Shown one piece after another: positions 36,557 to 45,643 of a DNA stretch of 64,000 nucleotides (its first letter is position 1; each line of letters starts with the position of its first letter). The notes under the pieces are model-generated. The model searched no databases and was not told the origin of the DNA. It saw only the letters and a list, made by a program, of their open reading frames with translations. The stretch covers positions 248,001 through 312,000 of the forward strand of contig JBEVXD010000003.1 in NCBI GenBank assembly GCA_040506275.1, given 5' to 3'. The DNA is from Thiodiazotropha sp040506275. GTDB taxonomy: Bacteria; Pseudomonadota; Gammaproteobacteria; Chromatiales; Chromatiaceae. The translations under genes were made by a program, and so were the position numbers.

Positions 36557-36749
36557 TAACCCGGCGACTAAGTATGTCGTCTTCAGCCGAAGTGTGCCTG
36601 CCTGCGGCAAGGCATCAAAACTTGCTGTAGCACTCCTACAGCAAGTTTTGATAACGCAGTCTGCAGGCATGCACACTTCGGCCTCTCTTTTAATAATCAT
36701 ATTGTTAGGGGTTTCAAGCCAGAAGACGACATACTTAGTCGCCGGGTTA
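36557..36749. repeat. 193-bp triple-nested palindrome (MITE-like)
   Basis: Three inverted repeats are nested. The outer arms of 28 bp are perfect (36557-36584 and 36722-36749, starting TAACCCGGCGAC). The middle arms of 20 bp have one mismatch (36586-36605 and 36663-36682, starting GCCGAAGTGTGC). The inner hairpin is perfect over 17 bp with a 5-nt loop (36614-36630 and 36636-36652). A 39-nt unique stretch (36683-36721) lies on one side only. The flanks show TAT on both sides, a possible short target duplication. No transposase is encoded. Confidence 0.8.
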
Positions 36750-36775
36750 TATGAGATACACGCGAGGCTTTTTTG

Positions 36776-36818
36776 AAAAAAGGCAGTCTCAGAGTCCGGT
36801 TCAAGAACCGGACTCTGA
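36776..36818 (-). terminator. Terminator of ugd
   Basis: The 13-bp perfect stem CAGAGTCCGGTTC/GAACCGGACTCTG is followed on the minus strand by a run of T (36776-36781) after about eight bases. It ends the ugd message 52 nt after its stop codon. A T-run is also present on the plus side, so it may work in both directions. Confidence 0.65.
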
Positions 36819-36869
36819 CTATTAGCTTTTTATTGCGTGGCAGCCTGCCAGCTAACTATCTATACGAAA

Positions 36870-38195
36870 TCAATCACCGCGACCAATCGCATAGTAGCTG
36901 AAACCCGCCTCTTTCAGACGTAGCGGATCATAGATATTGCGGCCATCAAAGATGACCGGTGCACGCAATGTCCGCTTTAGGTGATCAAAGTCCGGACTGC
37001 GAAACACCTGCCACTCGGTCACCACAATCAAGGCATCGGCATTCTCAAGGGTGCCGTCCTGATTCTCGCAATAGGCCAGGTCATCGCGTTCACCGTAGAT
37101 TCTTCTGCACTCCTCCATCGCTTCAGGGTCGAATACACGAACCTTTGCGCCGGCTTCCCACAGGGCTTCCATCAGAACTCTACTGGAGGCTTCACGCATA
37201 TCATCCGTGTTGGGCTTAAAGGAGAGCCCCCAGAGAGCAAAGGTCTTACCCTTCACATCTCCAGCGTAGTGTCGCAGGATTTTCTCAACCAGTACCCGTT
37301 TCTGACGGTAGTTGACGGCTTCCACAGCGGTCAGTAATTGCGCATCATATCCGACCTCTTTCGCAGTACGTTCAAGGGCACTGACATCCTTGGGAAAACA
37401 GGAGCCGCCATATCCACACCCTGGATAGATGAAGGAGTAACCGATACGGGTGTCTGCACCGATTCCATGACGAACCTGCTCGATATCGGCCCCAAGTCTC
37501 TCTGCCAGGTTGGAAAGCTCGTTCATGAAACTGATCTTGGTCGCCAAAATCGCATTTGCAGCATATTTGGTCATCTCTGCTGAGCGAATATCCATCGCAA
37601 TCAAACGATCATGATTTCGGTTGAATGGTGAATAGAGGGCACGTAAGAGTTCGGTAGTGCGCGGATTATCGGTACCAATGATAATTCGGTCTGGCTTCAT
37701 AAAATCATCCAGAGCCGCACCTTCCTTTAGAAATTCTGGGTTTGAAACCACATCAAATTCGACCTGCTTGCCCTTTGATTTCAAGGTTTCTTCGATTTTA
37801 GCTCTTACTTTGTCCGCTGTACCCACAGGCACCGTGGACTTGTCTACGACCACGCGGTAGTCGTCCATATGTGTCGCTATCGATTCGGCAACTGCAAGTA
37901 CGTATTGAAGATCAGCGGAACCATCCTCATCAGGTGGAGTACCCACAGCAATAAACTGGAACAGACCATGTTCCACTGCTGCGGCGGCATCAGTGGTGAA
38001 ACTGAGCCTACCAGCCTGAGCATTTCGCTCAACCATCGCTTCGAGACCAGGTTCGTAGATCGGTATCTCACCGTTATTGAGCATGTCGATCTTGCGACTG
38101 TCTACATCCATACAGACCACATCATTGCCCACTTCAGCCAAGCAGGCGCCGGTGACTAAACCTACGTAGCCGGAACCAAAAACTGTTACTTTCAT
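36870..38195 (-). CDS. ugd: UDP-glucose 6-dehydrogenase
   Basis: Oxidises UDP-glucose to UDP-glucuronate with two NAD+, feeding capsule, LPS or exopolysaccharide synthesis. The 441-aa product has the N-terminal NAD-binding GSGYVGLVTGACLAE, the catalytic cysteine in GCGYGGSCFPKD (about residue 260), and the C-terminal UDP-binding domain (LWGLSFKPNTDDMREAS). The ATG at 38195 fits the AAGGGA ribosome-binding site, which overlaps the alternative ATG at 38201. Substrate supply connects it to AlgC at 15-17 kb. Confidence 0.94.
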   Translation of the reverse strand: MKVTVFGSGYVGLVTGACLAEVGNDVVCMDVDSRKIDMLNNGEIPIYEPGLEAMVERNAQAGRLSFTTDAAAAVEHGLFQFIAVGTPPDEDGSADLQYVLAVAESIATHMDDYRVVVDKSTVPVGTADKVRAKIEETLKSKGKQVEFDVVSNPEFLKEGAALDDFMKPDRIIIGTDNPRTTELLRALYSPFNRNHDRLIAMDIRSAEMTKYAANAILATKISFMNELSNLAERLGADIEQVRHGIGADTRIGYSFIYPGCGYGGSCFPKDVSALERTAKEVGYDAQLLTAVEAVNYRQKRVLVEKILRHYAGDVKGKTFALWGLSFKPNTDDMREASSRVLMEALWEAGAKVRVFDPEAMEECRRIYGERDDLAYCENQDGTLENADALIVVTEWQVFRSPDFDHLKRTLRAPVIFDGRNIYDPLRLKEAGFSYYAIGRGD

Positions 38196-38306
38196 TGTCA
38201 TCCCTTAAATAGCAAACATGAACTGGCGGCAATGATACTTGTTTGAGGAATTGGAAACCACATCACCAATCCATTATGGGAGTTCGATCTAGTGTCGTGC
38301 TTCATA

Positions 38307-38963
38307 CTAACCATCTAAAGCCTCTTGTATCTGACTATTCAGCTGATCGGCACTTTGGTTATCGACCTCAATCGTGGCCCGAAGCTGAACAACTGCCCTG
38401 CTTCGTAAGAGCACCGGTTTCATTACATGGCCTTCTGCGGAAACTCCGCTGATGCGCACGGCTAAAAGAGGGACTTTAGTGTTCGATACCAGACGGGAAG
38501 CCCCAGCTTTGATCTTTCTGGGTGGATCACTATCCAAGTGGATCTTTCCATGGGGAAAGATGGCCACCACTTCCCCTTGCCGAAGCGCCTTGAAGGCCTG
38601 CCTCAGTGCTTTCTCTGGAGATTTCTCACGATCAACAGGAATACATCCGACCGCACGAAATAACCACTGCATTCCAAATCGCTGATACTGTTCCCGGGCA
38701 ATCAGAAATCGTAATGGACGGTTGCTTGAAGCGATCATCAGGAGTGGATCGAGACCAGAGATATGATTGGAGACTACAACTGCCCCACCCTGTTCAGGCA
38801 GTGGTAAAACCTGGGGCTGTAGTCTGTGGTAGTAACGACAGAAGAGTCGATTTAAACCATCCAGACGATTCAGCCCAATAGAACCCCAATCGGCTTGATT
38901 CGCCGCATTGCAACGGCGATCGAGCCAAAACAGAAAAATAGTGGCCAGAAGTAGGGTGATCAT
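38307..38963 (-). CDS. 1-acyl-sn-glycerol-3-phosphate acyltransferase-like (PlsC family)
   Basis: A 218-aa protein with an N-terminal membrane helix (about 1-15) and the PlsC acyltransferase blocks: NHISGLDPLL (HX4D motif), the following FRAVGCIPVDR, and FPHGKIHLDSDPPRKIKAGAS (substrate-binding, in place of the more usual FPEGTRS). It probably acylates a lysophospholipid at the inner membrane. The altered block III hints at a different acceptor. It lies between ugd and def, on the same strand as both. Confidence 0.8.
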   Translation of the reverse strand: MITLLLATIFLFWLDRRCNAANQADWGSIGLNRLDGLNRLFCRYYHRLQPQVLPLPEQGGAVVVSNHISGLDPLLMIASSNRPLRFLIAREQYQRFGMQWLFRAVGCIPVDREKSPEKALRQAFKALRQGEVVAIFPHGKIHLDSDPPRKIKAGASRLVSNTKVPLLAVRISGVSAEGHVMKPVLLRSRAVVQLRATIEVDNQSADQLNSQIQEALDG

Positions 38964-39076
38964 ATTTTTTATTAACCCGGCACCTTAATAGGCAGGTTCA
39001 GTCGAATCGTACCTGATTATTGTAAGCCGAACTGGTTAGACGCAATTCTGTTCATAAGGTCTTCGAGTTAGCACAG

Positions 39077-39601
39077 CTATTTCCGCTTTTTCCCACCCTT
39101 CTGGTAGACCTTACGCTGAAATAAATCTGTTCGACGGCTGACCAGACGATCGATAAACAACATCCCATCCAGATGATCCACCTCATGCTGTAACGCCCTC
39201 GCCTCGTATCCCTCCATCTCAAACTCCCTGGCCTCACCCTCAGGGGTTAGTGCATGTAACTTTATCCGCTCTGCACGTATCACATTGCCTGTGTAGTCCG
39301 GTACAGATAGACACCCTTCACGTCCCAGCTCAAAGCCATCCCATTCGGTAATTTCCGGATTTACCAGCACCAATCGACCATGGTTCGGAACCGGTTTACG
39401 GGTGGTAGAGCAATCGATGATGATGATCCTCTGTGCTCTACCCACCTGGGGAGCGGCGATACCCACTGCTGCAGGACCTGCCTTGCGAGTCTCTTCAAGA
39501 TCATTAATAAAAGTGAAGAGCTCATCATCGAAGTCTTCCACCTCTTCCGAAATCACCTTCAACCTGGGGTCAGGCAATTTTAATATTTCCAGTATCGCCA
39601 T
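39077..39601 (-). CDS. def: Peptide deformylase
   Basis: Removes the formyl group from nascent proteins. The 174-aa metalloenzyme has the three motifs: GIAAPQVG, EGCLSVP with the metal-binding cysteine, and QHEVDHLDG with the two histidines and the catalytic glutamate. It is not beside fmt and rsmB as in many genomes, which suggests a second def or a relocated gene. It lies 3 nt downstream of the gcvR-like gene, so the two are likely co-transcribed. Confidence 0.95.
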   Translation of the reverse strand: MAILEILKLPDPRLKVISEEVEDFDDELFTFINDLEETRKAGPAAVGIAAPQVGRAQRIIIIDCSTTRKPVPNHGRLVLVNPEITEWDGFELGREGCLSVPDYTGNVIRAERIKLHALTPEGEAREFEMEGYEARALQHEVDHLDGMLFIDRLVSRRTDLFQRKVYQKGGKKRK

Positions 39602-39604
39602 GAC

Positions 39605-40123
39605 TCAGCCAATCAGAGTTTCAATCGGTGACACATGGACATCAATCCCATCTGCCTTAAGCTTATCCATTGCGGTTTCCAAGGTTTCGAGAGTCTCCTC
39701 CGCATAACCCTGAATCGTCATTATATAGACGGGCTTATCGCTGCTACCCACCACATCAGAATCCAACTCAAGAATATTAAAACCACTTTCCGCTAAATAT
39801 CCGGTCACCTTGGCGACGATGCCTGAGCGATCAGCACCATTCACTCTGACCTGGAAGTTAGGCACACGGTGCTGGTGCAGGCCACCATGCATCGGATCCA
39901 GGTGATACCTGAGTCCCAACCGTTCAGCAACCGGAGCTATGCAGGCATCTAAAGACTGATCACTATGCCCACCGTCAACCATCATCATTATGGTGAAATT
40001 GCCACCCAACCGAAGCATGGATGCCTCACCCAGGGAGCACCCACCTTGAAAGAGTGCATCTGTCACCTGCGCTACAATTCCAGACTGATCTTCACCGACC
40101 AGCGTTAACATCTGCCATTTCAT
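39605..40123 (-). CDS. GcvR-like ACT domain protein
   Basis: A 172-aa protein of two ACT domains (about 3-75 and 87-165; each begins with a strand like LVGEDQSGIVAQVTDALF or VNGADRSGIVAKVTGYL). This is the glycine cleavage system repressor (GcvR) family, in which glycine binding controls GcvA. No gcvA or gcvTHP genes are in the window, so the target is uncertain. It lies 3 nt upstream of def. Confidence 0.83.
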   Translation of the reverse strand: MKWQMLTLVGEDQSGIVAQVTDALFQGGCSLGEASMLRLGGNFTIMMMVDGGHSDQSLDACIAPVAERLGLRYHLDPMHGGLHQHRVPNFQVRVNGADRSGIVAKVTGYLAESGFNILELDSDVVGSSDKPVYIMTIQGYAEETLETLETAMDKLKADGIDVHVSPIETLIG

Positions 40124-40177
40124 AGTGTCCCCTAAATCACCCTGGTGTAGTTTTCATTGTCTTTGACAGCGCCAGCA

Positions 40178-40909
40178 CTACACTAGCCAAATCAGCGAGG
40201 CCATCCGTCCCGTCATGCCATCCCGCCGATAAGAGTAGAAACGCTCGCGATCGGTCACTGTACAATAATCTCCTCCACTGATGAACCCCACACCGGCTCT
40301 CTCCATCCGCAACCTGGCCAAGAGATAGATATCAGCCCACCAGTGACCGGGCCTACCCTGCTTGAAGCCCTGTTTATCCCCATCAGCATCAGCGATGAAT
40401 GTCTGCCGAACCTCTTCACCGACTTCAAATGCAGTGGCTCCAATCGCAGGTCCCATCCAGGCCAGTATTGATTCAGGCCGTGCCTGCATTCGGGAAATTG
40501 CCTGCTCGATGATTCCAGCAGCCAATCCGCGCCATCCCGCATGTACTGCAGCAACTTCCCGACCTTGCGTGTCAGTCAAAAGCAAGGGCAGGCAGTCTGC
40601 TGTGAGCACAGCACAGACCACCCCGGTATTGGCAGTAACCGCCCCATCAGCTTCACAGCCAGGTTGATCCTGGTAGGAATCAGCAATTTTGCAACCATGT
40701 ATTTGATTCAACCAGAAAGGTTCTGAGGGGAATCCGCATTCAGAGAAAAGTTCTCTTCTGTTGTGGGTAACCGCAGCGGGATCATCGCCAACATGAGTGG
40801 CTAAATTCAAGCTATCAAAACTACCCTGACTGACACCCCCAATCCGAGTCGTTGTACAGGCCCTGACATTTGCAGGTGCAGGCCAGTCCGGTTGAATCAA
40901 CTCAATCAT
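40178..40909 (-). CDS. pgeF: PgeF (YfiH) family peptidoglycan editing factor
   Basis: A 243-aa protein of the YfiH/laccase-domain family, now known to remove wrongly incorporated residues from muropeptides. The family blocks are visible: LNLATHVGDDP, LNQIHGCKI, CAVLTADCLPLLL, VAAVHAGWRGLAAGI, AWMGPAIGATAFEVGEEV, and a C-terminal RERFYSYRRDGMTGRMASLIWL. Its start overlaps the rluD end by 8 nt, the standard rluD-pgeF pair. Some related annotations call it a polyphenol oxidase. Confidence 0.93.
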   Translation of the reverse strand: MIELIQPDWPAPANVRACTTTRIGGVSQGSFDSLNLATHVGDDPAAVTHNRRELFSECGFPSEPFWLNQIHGCKIADSYQDQPGCEADGAVTANTGVVCAVLTADCLPLLLTDTQGREVAAVHAGWRGLAAGIIEQAISRMQARPESILAWMGPAIGATAFEVGEEVRQTFIADADGDKQGFKQGRPGHWWADIYLLARLRMERAGVGFISGGDYCTVTDRERFYSYRRDGMTGRMASLIWLV

Positions 40910-41864
40910 CTTGCAGTAACCCTAGAATCCTTTGCATGTCTTCGGGTGGCGGTACTTCCCAGGCCATATCCTTCCCTGAAGTGGGGTGACTGAGTTCTAA
41001 ACGGGTCGCATGCAACGCCTGACGTTTAAACTGCTGCAGTGCTATTACTGTTTCTGGTTGGGTGCCTGCCGGTATCTTCTGACGACCACCATACAGCTGA
41101 TCCCCCAGCAGAGGATGGTGGATATGACTCATATGGACCCGAATCTGATGGGTACGACCGGTTTCCAGGCGTACCTGCAAATAAGTAAATGCTCGAAAAC
41201 GCTGCAGCACTCGATAGTGGGTCACTGCTTGCTTACCATTATCAACTACCGCCATACGCAGGCGATTGACGGGATGGCGGCCTATCGGTTTATCAATCGT
41301 GCCGCCAGAGACCACTAGGCCTTGAACAATAGCACGATATTCACGCTTCACACTCCGCTCTTGTAACTGCTGCACCAAGGCATTCTGCGCCTGCAAGGTT
41401 TTGGCAACCACCAACAGACCACTGGTATCCTTATCGAGCCTGTGTACTATTCCTGCACGGGGTATTGAGCTAAGCGGTGGGTGGTGGCAGAGCAACCCAT
41501 TCAGCAAGGTTCCGTTAGGATTCCCTGCCGCTGGATGCATAACCAGTCCCACCGGTTTATTGACAATGATCAGGGCTTCATCTTCATAAACCAGGTCAAG
41601 ATCCATCTCTTCAGGAGCGTCCTCCACCTCTTCCATCAGGAGAGGCCTGAGCACCACATTTTCACCTCCCCGTGCTTTGTCCTTAGCACGACAGGAGTGA
41701 CCATCCACTTCAACAAGTCCCTGTTTAATCCAGTTTTGCAGACGGCTACGTGAAAACTCAGGAAAAAAATCTGCTAACAGCTGGTCAATTCGAGTTCCAG
41801 CACGCTCATCCGGCACACTGAAAGTACGAGTGGGAACTTCTGATAAAGATTCAGGATCGGACAT
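40902..41864 (-). CDS. rluD: 23S rRNA pseudouridine synthase RluD
   Basis: Makes pseudouridines in helix 69 of 23S rRNA (positions 1911, 1915 and 1917 in E. coli numbering). The 320-aa protein has an N-terminal S4 domain (GTRIDQLLADFFPEFSRSRLQNWIKQGLVEVDG) and the catalytic motif HRLDKDTSGLL with the essential aspartate. The start at 41864 (MSDPESL) gives the usual length, although the frame is open to 41921. It is divergent from bamD and overlaps pgeF. Confidence 0.94.
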   Translation of the reverse strand: MSDPESLSEVPTRTFSVPDERAGTRIDQLLADFFPEFSRSRLQNWIKQGLVEVDGHSCRAKDKARGGENVVLRPLLMEEVEDAPEEMDLDLVYEDEALIIVNKPVGLVMHPAAGNPNGTLLNGLLCHHPPLSSIPRAGIVHRLDKDTSGLLVVAKTLQAQNALVQQLQERSVKREYRAIVQGLVVSGGTIDKPIGRHPVNRLRMAVVDNGKQAVTHYRVLQRFRAFTYLQVRLETGRTHQIRVHMSHIHHPLLGDQLYGGRQKIPAGTQPETVIALQQFKRQALHATRLELSHPTSGKDMAWEVPPPEDMQRILGLLQDD

Positions 41865-42034
41865 TAAAATACCATCGAGAGCAATAGATCGACCCAATTC
41901 CAGCAGCAGCCATATGACCATATCCAGCCATGAAACAAGCTGAAATGCCAGTTTGGCAGACCAGGTTATACCGAAACTGCAGCTTTCCGTTATACTCTCG
42001 CGTCAAATCTTTTTTCATAATCTAGAGATCGGCT

Positions 42035-42805
42035 ATGTCCTGGAAAAGTATGTTACCCATTCTGATCATTCTGCTGTCAGCAGGATGTTCCCTGCCGGAG
42101 CAGTCCGATCCCACCAAAAACTGGAGCGCCAGTAAATTCTATTCAGAAGCCAAAACAGCGATGCTTGATGGTGAATACGATACAGCGGTTAAAAACTACA
42201 ACGGTCTACAGGCACGATACCCATTTGGCCGCTACGCTACACAAGCTCAGCTTGACATCATCTACGCTCACTACAAAAACGGCGAACCTGATTCTGCCAT
42301 TGCTGCCTCAGATCGATTCATCAAGCTCAACCCGCAAAGCCAGTTTGTCGATTACGCTTATTATTTGAAAGGATTAGCCAACTATAACCGCAACCAGAGT
42401 TTTCTGAGTAGTATCCTACCGACAGACCCTTCAGAACGTGATGCGGGAGCCGCTCTAGATTCATTCAACGATTTTTCAGAATTGATTCGCCGTTACCCAG
42501 ACAGCAAATACTCAGCAGATGCACACCAGCGTATGCGCTATCTGAGGAACAATCTGTCAAAGTATCAGATTCATATTGCGAGATACTATATGAAGCGTGG
42601 TGCCTATCTGGCAGCAGCAAATCGTGCGAATCGAGTCGTGACACAATTCCAACGAACCGACTCTGTACAAGAGGCCCTGGAGATCATGGTCGATGCTTAT
42701 TCCAGACTGGGCCTGACAGAATTAGCCGATGATGCCCAAAGGGTATTGGCTCTCAACCTGGAAAACGGACGGCTTGCTCAACCAGACACTCCAGACCAGG
42801 AATAG
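42035..42805 (+). CDS. bamD: Outer membrane assembly lipoprotein BamD
   Basis: An essential lipoprotein of the BAM complex that inserts beta-barrel proteins into the outer membrane. The 256-aa precursor has the lipobox LSAGC with the lipidated Cys18. TPR-like helices follow (YSEAKTAMLDGEYDTAVKNYNGL, TQAQLDIIYAHYK, YAYYLKGLANYNRN). A TATACT box about 40 nt upstream may be the -10 element. The divergent rluD-bamD pair is conserved in gammaproteobacteria. Confidence 0.95.
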   Translation: MSWKSMLPILIILLSAGCSLPEQSDPTKNWSASKFYSEAKTAMLDGEYDTAVKNYNGLQARYPFGRYATQAQLDIIYAHYKNGEPDSAIAASDRFIKLNPQSQFVDYAYYLKGLANYNRNQSFLSSILPTDPSERDAGAALDSFNDFSELIRRYPDSKYSADAHQRMRYLRNNLSKYQIHIARYYMKRGAYLAAANRANRVVTQFQRTDSVQEALEIMVDAYSRLGLTELADDAQRVLALNLENGRLAQPDTPDQE

Positions 42806-42912
42806 CAGTTAAAAGAGCCTACTCCTATCGATATAACCAGACTGATCAAGAGACAAACGCCACCATTTGACGGATTGATAGAGGCCTGAAATGGTTGTTT
42901 TGTGCTGCTGTT

Positions 42913-43251
42913 TTAGATTGCAGCTTCGTTCTCTTCCCCTGTTCTAATCCGAATTACCTGCTCAACCGGTGAAACAAAAATCTTGCCGTCACCGATTTTT
43001 CCGGTACGCGCTGCATTGGTAATAGCATCGATGCAAGTCTGAACCTGGTCACTGGTAACAACCAGTTCTAATTTCACTTTAGGCAGAAAATCGACAACAT
43101 ACTCAGCACCACGATAGAGCTCAGTGTGTCCTTTTTGTCGACCAAACCCCTTGACTTCAGTGGCTGTCATACCGGTTATACCCACCTCTGACAAGGCCTC
43201 ACGTACATCCTCGAGTTTGAAAGGCTTGATGATTGCTTCAACTTTTTTCAT
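42913..43251 (-). CDS. glnB: Nitrogen regulatory protein P-II
   Basis: A small trimeric sensor of 2-oxoglutarate, ATP/ADP and glutamine that controls GlnE and NtrB. The 112-aa protein has the T-loop with the uridylylated Tyr51 (AEYVVDF) and the C-terminal signature TGKIGDGKIFVSPVEQVIRIRTGE. No amtB is adjacent, which favours GlnB over GlnK. It lies downstream of nadE on the same strand, a common neighbourhood. Confidence 0.93.
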   Translation of the reverse strand: MKKVEAIIKPFKLEDVREALSEVGITGMTATEVKGFGRQKGHTELYRGAEYVVDFLPKVKLELVVTSDQVQTCIDAITNAARTGKIGDGKIFVSPVEQVIRIRTGEENEAAI

Positions 43252-43669
43252 TGTTTCTTTGCTCTCGTAGAGATAATCATAGCAATAGGGATTGTGAGGA
43301 TTGTAACGCCCAGCCGTCCAGCTAGTCTATGACCCACCCCGATATACCAGTAACCATGTATAGTAAATTAAAAAACCGGGATCTTAAAACTTGGCTGGTG
43401 CAGTTTCATCAACCCGTGGCGTGCCCACGCAAATGCATCGGGCAAAATATTGTATTTCTAAGCTTCAGAAGAGAAATAATATCACACAAGGCACTGATAT
43501 AAAGAGTATTTTCTTTAATCAGGAATCCAAACAAGATGATTGATTCTTTCAAATTCATCTGGTGCTCTGAACGCACCTAATAGTTGAAAGGTAAATCCGC
43601 TATTTGTTATATTTATCATTAACTTACGTCTGGCAGAAGCGGTCAATTGCGAAATCCAGGTTTATTGAT
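43252..43669. other. Gene-free interval between glnB and nadE
   Basis: I find no supported gene or clear structured element in these 418 nt. They must contain the glnB promoter, because the distance to nadE is too long for simple read-through coupling. Confidence 0.5.
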
Positions 43670-45274
43670 TCACTTCTGCCAAGTCAATGGGTAGCGCCGG
43701 TCACGTCCATAGGCGCGCCTGGTGATTTTCACCCCAGGTGGCGCCTGGCGACGTTTATACTCATTGCGATCCACCATTCGGATCACCCGCTCAACTATGG
43801 CTTGGTCGAACCCAGCACTGGTAATCTCAGACAGATCCTGGTCCTGTTCAACGTATCGCTCAAGAATCTCATCAAGAACAGGATAGTCGGGTAGAGAGTC
43901 GCTATCTTTCTGATCCGGCGCCAATTCCGCTGAAGGTGGTCTGTCAAGAACCCGCTGAGGAATCACTGGAGACAAACTATTTCGATATCGGCAAAGTCTG
44001 TAGACCAAGGTTTTAGGCACGTCTTTGATCGGTGCAAAACCACCTGCCATATCACCATATAAGGTGGCATAACCAACCGACATTTCACTTTTATTGCCTG
44101 TAGTTAATAAAATTCGTCCCTTTTTGTTGCTGATCGCCATCAATATGATGCCTCGACAGCGGGCCTGGATATTCTCTTCCGTCACATCGACCGGCTTCCC
44201 TGCAAATTCTTCGCTTAGCATGTCAAGAAAAGCATCAAACGCGGGCTCTATGGATATTGTACGATGATGCACCCCCAATGCCTCTGCCTCAGCCACCGCA
44301 TCCTGATTGCTCATGTCTGCGGTATAGCGGGAAGGCATCAACACCACTTCAACCTGATCAGGGCCTAGCGCATCCGCAGCAATTGCCAAGGTAAGGGCAG
44401 AATCGACACCGCCGGAAAGCCCGATAATCGCACCATTGAACCCATTCTTCTGCACATAATCACGCACGCCAAGCACCAGAGCACCATAGACTCTTTGCTC
44501 TTCACCCATTAAAGGCTCTATGCCATCAGGTATTGGAGTTGGTTCTGGCGAACATTCGATTTCGACAATAGGTAGAGATTCTTCAAAAAAACCGGCCCTG
44601 TGGATCAGGTCTCCCTCTGCATCCACCACAAACGAGCCACCATCGAAGACCAGTTCATCCTGCCCCCCCACTAAATTGGCATAGACAATGGGAATACTGT
44701 TCCCGCTTGCGCGATGCTGTACCAACGCTTCCCGCTCAGGTGCCTTACCGATGTGGAAGGGTGACGCATTCAGGTTGAATATCAGTTGCGCACCTGCAGC
44801 CCGGCTGAGTGCAACAGGCTCATCTTCCCAGATATCCTCACATATGGTCAGCCCTACCTGAATCCCATTCAGATTAAATGTAACCGCCCCCTGACCTGGT
44901 GTGAAATAGCGCTTTTCATCAAATACACTGTAATTTGGCAGTTTGTGCTTCTCGTATTCAGCAACGACCTCCCCGCGATACAAAACACCAGCAACATTGA
45001 ACAATTTACCGTCTCTGAAACGTGGATACCCAACCACCAGGTAGACCTCCCCTACAGATGACCGGATCAGATCGACCGCCGCCTCAACCCGTTGAATAAA
45101 AGAACTACGCAGTAACAGATCCTCCGGGGGATACCCTGTAATTGCCAACTCAGGAAAAACTACAGCATCCACACGCTTTTGGCCTGAGTCTGCTATCTCA
45201 ATAATTCTCTGTGCATTCCCTTCAATATCTCCAACCAGAAAATTGAGCTGGGCAATCTGTATTTTGAGGTTCAA
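43670..45274 (-). CDS. nadE: Glutamine-dependent NAD+ synthetase
   Basis: Amidates nicotinate adenine dinucleotide to NAD+ using glutamine. The 534-aa protein has an N-terminal nitrilase-type glutaminase domain with the Glu-Lys-Cys triad (in VFPELAITGYPP, EYEKHKLPNY and LTICEDIWED) and a C-terminal synthetase domain with the ATP pyrophosphatase loop GLSGGVDSAL, TTGNKSEMSVGYATLYGDM and DLPDYPVLDEIL-like ends. Its first codons lie 80 nt before the assembly gap. The gene itself is complete. Confidence 0.95.
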   Translation of the reverse strand: MNLKIQIAQLNFLVGDIEGNAQRIIEIADSGQKRVDAVVFPELAITGYPPEDLLLRSSFIQRVEAAVDLIRSSVGEVYLVVGYPRFRDGKLFNVAGVLYRGEVVAEYEKHKLPNYSVFDEKRYFTPGQGAVTFNLNGIQVGLTICEDIWEDEPVALSRAAGAQLIFNLNASPFHIGKAPEREALVQHRASGNSIPIVYANLVGGQDELVFDGGSFVVDAEGDLIHRAGFFEESLPIVEIECSPEPTPIPDGIEPLMGEEQRVYGALVLGVRDYVQKNGFNGAIIGLSGGVDSALTLAIAADALGPDQVEVVLMPSRYTADMSNQDAVAEAEALGVHHRTISIEPAFDAFLDMLSEEFAGKPVDVTEENIQARCRGIILMAISNKKGRILLTTGNKSEMSVGYATLYGDMAGGFAPIKDVPKTLVYRLCRYRNSLSPVIPQRVLDRPPSAELAPDQKDSDSLPDYPVLDEILERYVEQDQDLSEITSAGFDQAIVERVIRMVDRNEYKRRQAPPGVKITRRAYGRDRRYPLTWQK

Positions 45275-45545
45275 ACGATAACTCCTGACTGCGTTGTTTC
45301 AGGCCGAATTCCAGACCATTTTAACTGAGGTTGCAAGCCTCTCAGAAAGCAGGCNNNNNNNNNNNNNNNNNNNNNNNNNNNNNNNNNNNNNNNNNNNNNN
45401 NNNNNNNNNNNNNNNNNNNNNNNNNNNNNNNNNNNNNNNNNNNNNNNNNNNNNNTTGAGGTTCAAACGATAACTCCTGACTGCGTTGTTTCAGGCCGAAT
45501 TCCAGACCATTTTAACTGAGGTTGCAAGCCTCTCAGAAAGCAGGC
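45264..45545. other. Scaffold gap of 100 Ns flanked by an exact 91-nt duplication
   Basis: The Ns occupy 45355-45454. The 91 nt before them (45264-45354) are identical to the 91 nt after them (45455-45545). This is what scaffolding two contigs that overlap by one assembly word produces. The genome is probably continuous here, without the gap and with a single copy of the 91 nt, which begins inside nadE. Confidence 0.88.
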
Positions 45546-45643
45546 CCAACAAAACAACCTTAAACGGGTGTAGTGCAGTCACTATTCCTTACATTGACCG
45601 ATCCGAATTGACTAAGACTCAGACATCATAAACAATTGATTGG

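Larger units (their letters stand above)
36107..36869. other. Gene-free, repeat-rich region between the GNAT and ugd genes
   Basis: These 763 nt hold no supported gene. They contain a REP copy with a decayed partner (36410-36486), a 193-bp triple-nested palindrome (36557-36749) and the ugd terminator hairpin. The apparent frames inside the palindrome are artefacts of the repeat. Confidence 0.7.

Noticed and set aside
36557..36749. Integron attC site
   Set aside because: The arms do not have the GTTRRRY core-site arrangement, and no integrase or cassette genes are nearby.
36594..36776. 60-codon open frame inside the nested palindrome
   Set aside because: It follows from the inverted-repeat sequence and has no coding signs.
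45264..45545. Genuine 91-nt tandem duplication
   Set aside because: Both copies touch the N-run exactly, the mark of a scaffold join rather than biology.
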